From Microthrix sp041394405 (GTDB lineage: Bacteria > Actinomycetota > Acidimicrobiia > Acidimicrobiales > Microtrichaceae), in NCBI GenBank assembly GCA_041394405.1, contig JAWKIF010000014.1, positions 1 through 64,000 of the forward strand: a stretch of 64,000 bases of DNA. Reading direction: 5' to 3'. Position numbers and translations under genes: made by a program. Below, in pieces: positions 17,088 through 25,116 of the stretch. Below the pieces are notes generated by a model that saw only the letters and a list, made by a program, of their open reading frames with translations, did no database searches and was not told the origin of the DNA. Position 1 is the stretch's first letter. Each line of letters begins with the position of its first letter.

Positions 17088-17877
17088 ACCCGCCGACTAC
17101 TCTCACCAACAACAACCCGCCAACAACCATCCCATGCGGTCTGAATCCCAGCCCGATCTGTCGCGAAGAGTCAGAAACACCTCACCGCCACGAATGCGCA
17201 CACCCCGACACCTGGCCCGAACCGGACCGCACCCACACCACCGACGACAACCGCTACGGCACCATCACCATCAACGCATGGGACGGCCTCCACCCCAAAA
17301 TCGCGCGACGCAAAGGAACACGCTGGGCCGACTTCGACCAAGCCCCCATCATCGCCGGCACCGTCATCCGCGTCGACGTCGACCACCTCCCCAAACACAC
17401 CAGCCCCAACAACAGCAACACCCTGTGGCTCTGGGCGACAGGCCCCCACACCGTCGACATCGGCCTTGCAGCCCGCGCCTACCTCCGCCGCTTCGACATC
17501 GAACACACCTTCCGGTTCATCAAGAACACCCTCGGGTGGACCACACCATCGATCTGCACCCCCGAACAAGCCGACCGGTGGACCCAACTCGTCGCCGCCG
17601 GCCACACCCAACTCCGACTCGCCAAACCACTCGTCGAGGACCACCGTCTCCCCTGGGAGAAACCCCAACCACCCAACAAACTCACCCCAGCCCGAACCAG
17701 ACGCGACTTTCGGCGTCTCCGACCCGCACTCGTCAACCCGACCAGACCACCAAAAAGCCGAACACCAGGACCCGGACGCCCCAAAGGCACCCGAACCGGC
17801 CCCAGACCCCGACACCCACCCATCAAAAGAGCAGCCTGAACCAACCTCAGCACCCAGGTCGAGGTTTAAACGCAAGC

Positions 17878-18940
17878 TAAGAGGCCGCGCGGTTAGAAAA
17901 AGCGAACACACGTTCCCAGTGAGCGCAGCCCGGTCAACCGGCTGAAACGGCTGACCGGCTGACGCTGCGAAGGGTCCACCGGCCGGGGTTTGTCCTGTGT
18001 TTTTATGACAGGTGCGACCAAACACCCGAAACCGGTGGAGGCCACCAGTATGCGCGCGACCGACCCCGAAGTGACTGATGCTGCCTGGGAATCTGTTTCC
18101 CAGTTCATCCCTCGACACGTCGACAACCATCCCAAGGGCGGCCACCGGCCCCGAATCGATGACCGCACCTGCTTCGAAGTCATCCACGTCCGACTCGTCA
18201 CCGGATGCTCCTGGGTCGACGCCGAAGCGTTCTGTGGCTGGAAGGTCTCCGACACCACCGTCCGAGACCGCTACAACCTGTGGGTCGACGCCGGCGTGTT
18301 CAAAAAGGTCGCCGCCAACGCGGTGATCGCCTATGACCGGATCATCGGCCTCGACCTGTCTGAAATCGCCATCGACGGGTCGCTCCACAAAGCCCCCTGT
18401 GGCGGGGAAGGAACCGGCCCAAGCCCAATAGACAGAGGGAAACTCGGCCACAAATGGTCCCTCGGCACCGACGCTGTCGGCATCCCGATCGCGTGGGCGT
18501 TCGACGGCGCAAACCGCCACGACATCCCACTGCTGGAACCCACCCTGGTGTCGTTGAGGAACCACAACCTCGACCTTGACGTCGGCAGGCTCCACCTCGA
18601 CAAGGGCTACGACGCCAGCACCGTCAGAGCGCTTCTCGACACGTTCGGTCTGGCCGATGTCGTGATCGACAAGCGACGCAAACCCGGTGAACCCAAACCC
18701 AAGAGACAGGTGGCGAAAGACGGATCTCACACGATGGGACTCCGCTGGCCCGTCGAACGGACGAACTCCTGGCTCTCCAACTTCGGTCAGCTCAGAAGGT
18801 CCACAGACCGACGCGCCGGACACCGAGAAGGCCAGTTCTGCCTTGCAGTTTTGTTCATCATCGTCCCCAAGCTGATCGACCACCGAGACCGCTGGTGCAG
18901 ATGACCCCCGACCCCCAACATCAATCCGCGCAGCCTCTTA
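17878..18940 (+). mobile_element. IS5-family insertion sequence, apparently intact
   Basis: Inverted ends TAAGAGGCCGCGCGG (17878-17892) and the complement of TAAGAGGCTGCGCGG (18926-18940), 14 of 15 matching, enclose one intact transposase. The left end abuts the TAA of the neighbouring element, and the right end coincides with the stop codon of the siderophore-interacting protein gene. If the true ends start at GAGG, the flanks are TAA and TTA, so the target duplication is not clean. Confidence 0.75.
18050..18904 (+). CDS. IS5-family transposase
   Basis: 284 residues from ATG 18050 (GGTGGAGG 8 bases upstream; an upstream ATG at 18005 is possible). It has an N-terminal DUF4096-type domain (DAAWESVSQFIPRH ... 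GCSWVDAEAF, DTTVRDRYNLWVDAGVF), then a DDE core with IAIDGSLHKAP (Asp), LHLDKGYDAS (Asp) and RWPVERTNSWLSNFGQLRR (Glu). The complete triad and single frame suggest a functional transposase. Confidence 0.9.
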   Translation: MRATDPEVTDAAWESVSQFIPRHVDNHPKGGHRPRIDDRTCFEVIHVRLVTGCSWVDAEAFCGWKVSDTTVRDRYNLWVDAGVFKKVAANAVIAYDRIIGLDLSEIAIDGSLHKAPCGGEGTGPSPIDRGKLGHKWSLGTDAVGIPIAWAFDGANRHDIPLLEPTLVSLRNHNLDLDVGRLHLDKGYDASTVRALLDTFGLADVVIDKRRKPGEPKPKRQVAKDGSHTMGLRWPVERTNSWLSNFGQLRRSTDRRAGHREGQFCLAVLFIIVPKLIDHRDRWCR

Positions 18941-19728
18941 TGGCGCTGAGGTGGCCGATCGACCGAGCTTCCAGTAGCCCCGCACGGTGGCCTGCGACCG
19001 GCTGTGGCCCCGTTCTTCGAAGAGGTGCCTGCGAATGCGCTGCATCGCCGCCGCCTCGCCGGCCACCCAGGCGGTTCCTGGCACGTCCTCCAGCCGCTCG
19101 ATCTCCTCGCACAGCGCCTCACCCGGCGGGGCGCCGCGCGGAGGTCGAGCCAGCGAACCGTCGTCGAGGGACCGGCGTGCAGCGCAAGCCGGGCGTTGGG
19201 GTCGGCCACCTCGATCAGCACGGTCACCGGAACGTGTGGCGGCAGCTCGGCTGCCATGACCTCCAGCAGCTGGTCGATGGCAGGCATGGCGGATTCATCA
19301 CCCGCCAACAGGTACGACTCCGCCTCGGGCGCAATCTCATACCCCCGTCCGGGACCGGAGATCGCCGCCTGGTCGCCGGGTGTCGCCGAGGCGGCCCACG
19401 CCGAAGCCGCTCCCTCGCCGTGAGCGACCACATCGATCGTCAGCGAATTGGCTGCCCGATCGTGGTGACGCGGCGTGAAGGTCCGGATCGGCGCCCGGGA
19501 CCCATCGCCCAATTCGAACTGGTTGCCGGTCCAAGTTGGCAGCTCCAAGGTTCCGTCGTGGCGTGGCAGCAGCAGCCTGACCGACGCTGCCGGCTCGTCG
19601 ACAACCATCCCGTCGAGCTCTGGCCCCGTGAGCACGATGCGCCGCATTCGAGGCGTCAGGTCCCGGACCTGGTGAACGGACACCCGGCGAAACCGAGGCG
19701 GCTCGCGACGGACCGGAAGCTCAGCCAT
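18938..19728 (-). pseudogene. Siderophore-interacting protein (FAD-dependent ferric reductase family), one frameshift
   Basis: ATG 19728 opens VSVHQVRDLTPRMRRIVLTG, RAPIRTFTPRHHD (flavin-binding R-x-[FY]-T motif), ISGPGRGYEI and SYLLAGDESAMPAIDQLLE, the ViuB/SIP family that reduces ferric siderophores in the cytoplasm with NAD(P)H. The C-terminal SIP domain (LEDVPGTAWVAGEAAAMQRIRRHLFEERG) is in another frame after the G-run at 19128-19131. One extra base there restores 263 codons. The stop lies in the inverted repeat of the adjacent IS5 element. It could be a sequencing error. Confidence 0.8.
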
Positions 19729-20554
19729 GGAAGTTGGGACTGCGCTTCTCTTGGTGGGAGGCCAGACCCTCCCGGGCGTCGGGGCCGCCGAACCCATAGA
19801 ACTCGGCAAACAGCGAGGCGTCGAAGGCTGGGCCCGCCGATCGATAGTGGTGGTTCAGCGTCTGTTTGGTCAGGGCAATCGCCTCGGCGGAACCAGCGGC
19901 CAGGTCGCCCGCGACCGTCATGGCCTCCTCGTGAACCCGGTCGTCGTCCACGCACAGCGAGACCAACCCGATGCGTTCGGCCTCCTCGCCCGACAACGGT
20001 CGGTTGGTCAGCAGGTAGTACTTCGCCTTGGCCATGCCGCACAGCAGGGGCCACGCCACCGCTGCGTGGTCGCCGGCCGCCACGCCGAGTCGGGTATGGC
20101 CGTCGATGATCTTGGCCGAGCGTGCGGCGACCGACACGTCGGCAAGCAGCGCAGCAACCAGGCCGGCGCCGACTGCAGGACCATGGATGGCCGACACGAC
20201 GGGCTTGGAGCAGTCGATGATGCCCCACACCAGGTCTCGTGCCTCGGTCAACACCCGGGAACGAACCTCTCGATCGTTCATCAGGGAGTCCAGCAAATCG
20301 AAGCTTCCACCGGCGGAGAACCCCGCGCCCGCTCCGCGGATCAAGGCCACCCGGGTGGCCCGATCGCGGTCAATCACCCGCCACACCTCGGCGAGGGACG
20401 CGTGCGCCGCCGCATCCACGGCGTTGAGCCCCGGGGCGTCCAGCGTGAGCCGCAGCACCCCATCGGCGGGGCGATCGACAACGAACCCGCTGAAGTGGCC
20501 GTAGCGGGCCTCATCAGGTGGGCCTGTGCCTGCGGAAGAATCATCGGCGCTCAT
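19721..20554 (-). CDS. Enoyl-CoA hydratase/isomerase family protein
   Basis: 277 residues from ATG 20554 (GAGACT lies 6 bases upstream, a leaderless-type start). It has the crotonase signature: LTLDAPGLNAVDAAAH, GAGAGFSAGGSFDLL (oxyanion-hole region), KPVVSAIHGPAVGAGLVAALLADVSVA (second oxyanion NH donor). The family hydrates or isomerises acyl-CoA thioesters. The exact substrate is not evident. The stop overlaps the start of the siderophore-interacting gene by 8 bases, so they are co-transcribed. Confidence 0.85.
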   Translation of the reverse strand: MSADDSSAGTGPPDEARYGHFSGFVVDRPADGVLRLTLDAPGLNAVDAAAHASLAEVWRVIDRDRATRVALIRGAGAGFSAGGSFDLLDSLMNDREVRSRVLTEARDLVWGIIDCSKPVVSAIHGPAVGAGLVAALLADVSVAARSAKIIDGHTRLGVAAGDHAAVAWPLLCGMAKAKYYLLTNRPLSGEEAERIGLVSLCVDDDRVHEEAMTVAGDLAAGSAEAIALTKQTLNHHYRSAGPAFDASLFAEFYGFGGPDAREGLASHQEKRSPNFHG

Positions 20555-20586
20555 CGCCGAAGTCTCGCGCTCAGTACCAGCAGCGG

Positions 20587-21992
20587 TCAGCTCGGCGCGT
20601 GGCGGGGCCACGGACGCAGCTGTTCGAGCACCCTGGCCAGCCGCAACGGCACCTCGTCTCGGTGACGTTTGGCGAAAATCTGCAGGCCCACCGGCAGTCC
20701 GTCTGCGGTCAACCCGGCCGGCACCGAGATGGCCGGGTTCCAGCACAGGTTGGCAGGCATCGTGTACGGAGTGGCCATGCCGATCCCCACATCCTGCCCG
20801 TCGATCACCATGGGCGGCGGGCCCTTGTCGGCGAAGGCCGGCACCGCGGTGGTGGGACACAGCACCACGTCCACCTCATCGAAGAGCGATGCCATGTGGC
20901 ACTGCAGCTCCTCCCGCAGCCGCAACACCTCGGCGTAGCGGGGCACCGAGACATCGGCGGTTCGTTCCAGCGCACCCCGCACGAACGGTGTGAACTCGTC
21001 GGCCACCGACGGCCACATGCCCGGCTCCAGGTCCAACCACAAATCCGCCATGCCGGCGGAGAACCAGAGCCGAACCGGGTCGCCCAGGTCCACGGATTGC
21101 TCGTCCACCGACAGGCCGGCCTCATCCGCCAACGCCTCGGCGGCGCTCTGGCACAGCCAGGCCACCTCAGGGTCGGTGACGCCGAAGCCCAGGTCGCTCG
21201 ACCAGCGGGCCCGCAGGCCCTGGGTTTCCAAGGTCTCGATGGCATCGGAATAGCTCACCGTGGGCGCCGGCAAGGACAGCCGGTCGCGGCCGTCGGGTCC
21301 GGCCGTCACGTCGAGATGACGCGCCGACTCGGCAACGGTTGTGGTCAGAAGCCCGAGTACCGCCGTATGTGAACCGCTCGGCCCCGGCAAGGGAATGCGC
21401 CCGTGGCTGGGCTTCATGCCCACGAGCCCGGAAAACGACGCCGGGATGCGGGTTGAGCCTCCGCCGTCGGAGGCAGTGGACACCGGCACCAGCCCTGCCG
21501 CGACGGCAGCCGCAGAGCCGCCGCTGGACCCCCCCCCGGGGTTCGCCCTTCGCCCCAGGGGCTGGTCGTGGTGCCGAACGCCAGGGTGCGGGTGTAGTTG
21601 AGCGTGCCGAACTCGGGGGAGGCGGTCTTGCCCACCGGGATGGCGCCGGCTGCGCGGAGCCGGGCCACATGAATCGAGTCGGTCGCCACGGGGCCGCGGT
21701 CGGCGTAGACGGACGATCCGTGGGAGGTCGCCATGCCGGCGCAGTTCTCGAGGTCCTTGACCCCAATGGGAACACCGGCGAAGGGCCCAGGGTCCCCGCC
21801 AGCCGCGACCGTACGATCGACACCATCGGCGGCTCGTCGGGCACCATCCTCATCGACAACAACGAACGCGTTGAGCGCACCGTTGCCCGCACGGATCCGG
21901 CCCAGGTACTCGTCAACCACCTCTCGCGCCGAGCGGTCGCCTGCCCGCACCGATGCCGCCAGCTCAATGGACGTCGGCTCCCCATCACCCAT
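20587..21992 (-). pseudogene. Amidase (amidase-signature family), frameshifted in a C-run
   Basis: ATG 21992 follows an AGGGAGG ribosome-binding site. The N-terminal half contains GVPIGVKDLENCAGMATSHGS (catalytic Lys) and IPVGKTASPEFG. After TPGG the frame is lost in a nine-base C-run (21529-21537). It resumes as VPVSTASDGGGSTRIPASFSGLVGMKPSHGRIP, the region holding the amidase Ser-cis-Ser-Lys centre. Adding one base restores about 468 codons. Such proteins hydrolyse carboxamides in the cytoplasm. The homopolymer location makes a sequencing error or slippage plausible. Confidence 0.8.
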
Positions 21993-22076
21993 GTTGGCCT
22001 CCCTGCTCACCCGCCACCAGCCTGCCAGAGCGACGCGACCTCCGCCCGTCCGCCGAGCCAGGCACAGCCGAGGGAG

Positions 22077-22742
22077 CTACAGGTACCGGTCTCCCGGCTC
22101 TCTCGATCGGATCACCCGGGCCGGAATGCCCCAGGCCAGGACGCGATCCGGCAGGGCGTGGGTGAGCACCGCGCCCGCACCGAGGACGGAGAAGTCACCC
22201 ACCGACCCCCCGTGCCTGACCACTGCCCCGATCGCCACCGCGGACTCACGCCCGATCACCGCGCCGCCACCCACCTGGGCGCCGGGCCCCAGGCTGGCCC
22301 CCTCGGCCATCACGCAGTCGTGGTTGAGATTGCACTGGGTGGTCAGCAGGCCGTAGCGGCCAACTCGGGCTCGCGGTCCGACGAGCGCCCGAGGCAACAT
22401 CACCACCCCGGGCTCGATCACGGCAGTGTCGGCAACCTCGGCCGACGGATGCACCAGCGTGGCAAACACAAGCCCTGGTGTGTCGCGGAGCAGCCGCTCG
22501 GCAACGGTGACGCGAGCGTGGTTGGCGCCGATGGCCACCGCGACCGCATCGATCCTGCCGGCACGCCACCAGGCGCCGACCAGCTCGGTGCCGCCGAGCA
22601 GCGGTACTCCCAACAGGTCGACCTCGGCACCCTGATCGCCGTCGGCGACTGCGCCGACCACCTGCACGTCACCACGCGCCAAAGCGACGTCCACCGTGCA
22701 ACGAGCATGGTCCGACGCTCCAACCACCATGACCCGCTGCAC
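22077..22742 (-). CDS. NeuD/PglD-type sugar O- or N-acyltransferase
   Basis: 221 residues. The N-terminal Rossmann-like PglD_N domain (MVVGASDHARCTVDVAL, VAIGANHARVTVAERL) is followed by a left-handed beta-helix of hexapeptide repeats (AEVADTAVIEPGVVMLPRALVGPRARVGRYGLL ... GASLGPGAQVGGGAVIGRESAVAIGA). These proteins transfer acetyl groups from acetyl-CoA to sugars. GTG 22742 is chosen because TAGAGT lies 7 bases upstream, a leaderless-type promoter. ATG 22730 is the alternative. It stands between the amidase and Rieske genes with no obvious metabolic link. Confidence 0.8.
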   Translation of the reverse strand: MQRVMVVGASDHARCTVDVALARGDVQVVGAVADGDQGAEVDLLGVPLLGGTELVGAWWRAGRIDAVAVAIGANHARVTVAERLLRDTPGLVFATLVHPSAEVADTAVIEPGVVMLPRALVGPRARVGRYGLLTTQCNLNHDCVMAEGASLGPGAQVGGGAVIGRESAVAIGAVVRHGGSVGDFSVLGAGAVLTHALPDRVLAWGIPARVIRSREPGDRYL

Positions 22743-22798
22743 GCATCGGACTCTAGCCGTGGCCGATGTGCCCCCTTGCGAACCCCGAAGCCCCAAAC

Positions 22799-23878
22799 TC
22801 AGCTGTCGGCCATCATGTCGGCGCGAACCTGGTCCTCCCCCTTCAGCCGGGAGGAGGCGGTGAGCTTGTGGAACCCCTCCGGTTCAGGCCGGCTGCTCGT
22901 CGGTGGTTCGGGCGGATACACGGCCTGATCGAAGTCCACGCCCTCGGCGTAGAACTGGGAGGCCCACTTGCGGAACTTCATGTACGGGCCATCGTTGTCG
23001 GCCAACGCAGGCCGGACGACGTGTCCCTTGTGCTTCCAGATCGGCAGGTCCTCGGTGACCTGCTGGGTGACCTCGGCAATGAACGCCTCCCCCACGCTGT
23101 TGGTGAGTGCGGCATCCTCCATGCGGCGCACCGTGAAGCTGTATCGGAGCTCGGTGGCATCGGAGGTCACCGGCGTGTTGCAGCCCAGCAGCACCGTGTC
23201 GACGATGCCCGAGAACCGCACGACGCTGAAGCCCGGACCGTGTTGGTCGATGTCGATCCTCCCATCCACCACGCCCTGCGGGGTGACGAACTTCTGCACC
23301 GTGCGCACGTGCTGGCGCGGACCGTCGACCTCGTAGCTGCGGGCCTCGGGCACCGAGTCGGTGTTGTGCACGTAGCGGAAGTGCGCAAGATCAACGGAGT
23401 TCTCGGCGATCTCCTGCCAGGCTGCCTCGATGGGGATCAGCCGGGTGGCGGTGTCGGTCCAGTGCACCGGATCGTTGAACTCCGGGACCTCGGGAATCTC
23501 CCAGGTGGGCTCCTCCTCGAACGGGTGGTACCACGCCATCACCATGCCGTTGCGTTCGATCATCGGGAAGGTGCGCAGGCGGGCCGCCCGGTTCACGCGT
23601 TCGCTGTAGGGGATGTCGCTGTTGCGGCCCTCGGCGTCGAATTTCCAGCCGTGAAAGGGACACTGGATCTCGCAGTTCTCCACGTGGCCTCCGTGGCCCA
23701 GGTGTCCGCCCAGATGGGGGCACATGGCGTCCTGGAGGTGGTAGCTGCCCTCGCTGTCCCGCCACAGCACTAGGTCGTGACCGAAGTAGAAGAGCGGCTT
23801 CACGCCGCCCAGCTCCAGTTCATCGGGCCAGCACACCTGAAACCAGCCGAAGGGAACCGGGAAGGGGGTACGGGACAT
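22799..23878 (-). CDS. Rieske non-heme iron oxygenase (KshA/DAF-36-like)
   Basis: 359 residues from ATG 23878 with ribosome-binding site CAGGAGGACA. The Rieske [2Fe-2S] ligands are MCPHLGGHLG and CPFHGW (C-x-H ... C-x2-H). The mononuclear iron site is AENSVDLAHFRYVHN (N/E-x3-D-x2-H-x4-H). The family hydroxylates or desaturates steroids and other hydrophobic rings using electrons from a reductase. No reductase is adjacent. A KstR-like operator lies 59 bases upstream of the start, consistent with a sterol or steroid substrate (inference). Confidence 0.85.
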   Translation of the reverse strand: MSRTPFPVPFGWFQVCWPDELELGGVKPLFYFGHDLVLWRDSEGSYHLQDAMCPHLGGHLGHGGHVENCEIQCPFHGWKFDAEGRNSDIPYSERVNRAARLRTFPMIERNGMVMAWYHPFEEEPTWEIPEVPEFNDPVHWTDTATRLIPIEAAWQEIAENSVDLAHFRYVHNTDSVPEARSYEVDGPRQHVRTVQKFVTPQGVVDGRIDIDQHGPGFSVVRFSGIVDTVLLGCNTPVTSDATELRYSFTVRRMEDAALTNSVGEAFIAEVTQQVTEDLPIWKHKGHVVRPALADNDGPYMKFRKWASQFYAEGVDFDQAVYPPEPPTSSRPEPEGFHKLTASSRLKGEDQVRADMMADS

Positions 23879-23936
23879 GGTCTGTCCTCCTGTCGTGGGG
23901 CCGACCTGATTGGACCGCCGGCGGAACTGTCGGTGA

Positions 23937-23960
23937 GAAACTAGAACACGTTCTAGTTTC
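23937..23960. promoter_or_regulatory. KstR-like operator (perfect inverted repeat)
   Basis: GAAACTAGAAC and its exact complement are separated by AC. The core TAGAACACGTTCTA (23942-23955) fits the KstR consensus TNNAACNNGTTNNA exactly. KstR is the TetR-family repressor of actinobacterial sterol degradation, released by steroid-CoA ligands. The site lies between the zinc-ribbon gene and the Rieske gene and upstream of the latter. No kstR gene is in the window. Confidence 0.7.
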
Positions 23961-23980
23961 TCCGCCAGGGTCATGTCACC

Positions 23981-24316
23981 TCAGCGCCCGTAGGTGACCT
24001 CGGCCTCCAGCGAACCGTCCTCCCGCTGCACGACCACCATGCGGGACATGCAGGGCATGCAGTACACCCGGTCACCGGCTCGGAACTCCCGCACCGAGCG
24101 GATAACCACCTTGCACACCGGGCAGATCACCTCGTTCGGTGCCAGCACATCACCCGGGCCGCCCCACACCCGATAGAACTTGCGCCACCGCTTGGGCACC
24201 TCCTTGAACCCGGTGTCCTCCAGCTCGTAGCGGCGCCGCGGCGCCTCCGAGTCGGCATCCAGATCCACCCCGGGCGGCCGCGAGGGATCCTCGGTGACCG
24301 TCGTCGACTCGCTCAT
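23981..24316 (-). CDS. Small zinc-ribbon protein
   Basis: 111 residues. The N terminus is acidic and disordered (MSESTTVTEDPSRPPG). The C-terminal half has ICPVCKVVIRSVREFRAGDRVYCMPCMSRM, two C-x2-C knuckles about 20 residues apart that form a zinc ribbon. The start ATG overlaps the stop of the upstream diiron gene (ATGA), so it is translated with it. It may be a small electron-carrier or scaffold partner of the diiron proteins; that role is an inference from gene order. Confidence 0.7.
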   Translation of the reverse strand: MSESTTVTEDPSRPPGVDLDADSEAPRRRYELEDTGFKEVPKRWRKFYRVWGGPGDVLAPNEVICPVCKVVIRSVREFRAGDRVYCMPCMSRMVVVQREDGSLEAEVTYGR

Positions 24317-25116
24317 GACACCAGGCCCAGCCGCTCCACCGCGGCCAGGTAGTCGCGCCCCAGGTCGGGGCGTTCGGATGCGTCGAGGCCCAGCTGGCTG
24401 TAGGTGGCGTCGAAGGAGCCCAGCACCAGCGCATCCAGCTCGTGCTTCAGCTCGGTCAGCCGGGGCCGGTGCTCGGGGTGTTCGAACAGCCGACGACCCA
24501 GATCGTTCTCGCCGAAACCGAGGTGGCGCCGCTCGTCGGCAACCACCCCGTCCAACACCTGCTTGGTGATGGGATCGGCCGTGAGCGAGTGGTGACGGAA
24601 CACGGTGAACTCCATGGTCTCCAGGATGACGTTCTGGGCCAGCACGGCCGCCTCCCAATCGCCCGCGGCCACCAACTGCCCGAGGCGCTCCTTGAAGGCC
24701 ACGATGTTGGGTGTGGCCCGCTGCGCCACCTCAGTCTCCGGATCCTCCACTCCCAGCTCGCGCAGGCGATGCAGGAACACCTCGAGGTGCCGGGCCTCGT
24801 CGGCCACCTGGGTGGCCATGAAGATGCGGGCGTTGTGGTTGGGCGCCAGGGCCACCATGCCGCTGGAGGCCTCCAGCGCTGCCGCCTCACCCACGCAGTA
24901 GTTGCACAGCGTCGTGATGACGGCCTGGCGCCGAGGCTCCTCCAGTGGCTCGTCCACCGTCGCCGGGTCGTACCCGTAGGGCCGGTCGGCCAGGTAGCCC
25001 TCCACCGCCTCGAACCAGAACGAGAACGACTGCACCCGGCGGTAGAACTCGTCCTCGTCCAGACCGTGCGGTTCGAACCCGGCCGCATCACTCCCGGCCG
25101 CATCCACGGCCGCCAT
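24313..25116 (-). CDS. Ferritin-like diiron protein (oxygenase-type), paralogue 1
   Basis: 267 residues, all-helical. Putative iron ligands occur in two sets: GEAAALE plus VADEARHLEVF (E...E-x2-H), and ILETMEF plus VADERRHLGFGE (E...E-x2-H), the four-helix-bundle pattern of ferritin-like/ribonucleotide-reductase-R2-like oxygenases. It is clearly paralogous to the protein upstream (both share NxNAxxFMATQ/FLATQ, ADEARH and DERRHxGFGEN). The start and stop codons overlap those of its neighbours. The substrate is unknown. Confidence 0.75.
   Translation of the reverse strand: MAAVDAAGSDAAGFEPHGLDEDEFYRRVQSFSFWFEAVEGYLADRPYGYDPATVDEPLEEPRRQAVITTLCNYCVGEAAALEASSGMVALAPNHNARIFMATQVADEARHLEVFLHRLRELGVEDPETEVAQRATPNIVAFKERLGQLVAAGDWEAAVLAQNVILETMEFTVFRHHSLTADPITKQVLDGVVADERRHLGFGENDLGRRLFEHPEHRPRLTELKHELDALVLGSFDATYSQLGLDASERPDLGRDYLAAVERLGLVS

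Larger units (their letters stand above)
15615..17183 (+). mobile_element. Two-ORF DDE insertion sequence (IS3-like) nested in a transposase gene
   Basis: The 1,569-base element is flanked by ACCGCC on both sides (15609-15614 and 17184-17189), a 6-base target duplication. Its ends share inverted motifs TCTGACT...CGCGACAGATC and TCAGACCGCAT. It carries intact orfA and orfB. The exact restoration of the host reading frame on removal confirms the borders. Confidence 0.8.
14918..17839 (+). pseudogene. DDE-type transposase interrupted by an insertion sequence
   Basis: The 5' part (14918-15614) encodes DVFAVDASTWARCDAE with a catalytic-type aspartate, GWSYEWVTQLDW and MFVFDAGYDPIALTHHL. The 3' part (17190-17839) encodes HECAHPDTWPEPDRTH, AWDGLHPKIARRKGTRW and YLRRFDIEHTFRFIKNTLGW, with the glutamate/histidine region of a DDE fold. 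Deleting 15615-17189 joins them in one frame of 448 codons (...GNRHECAH...). The intact gene resembles actinobacterial transposases linked to DUF6788. It is now inactive because of the inner IS. Confidence 0.75.
14486..17877 (+). mobile_element. DUF6788-plus-transposase element with 17-bp inverted repeats
   Basis: A perfect 17-base inverted repeat AGCTTGCGTTTAAACCT lies at 14485-14501 and, inverted, at 17862-17878, with TAA on both sides (14483-14485 and 17878-17880) as a possible 3-base target duplication. Inside are a divergent DUF6788 gene and a DDE-type transposase gene. The latter is interrupted by a second IS at 15615-17183. Without the inner insertion the element would be about 1.8 kb. 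Confidence 0.75.

Noticed and set aside
17171..18883. 570-codon open frame on the minus strand over the transposase genes
   Set aside because: It is antisense to clear transposases on the plus strand. Its product is Gly/Val/Asp-rich without motifs, as expected for the complement of high-GC coding DNA.
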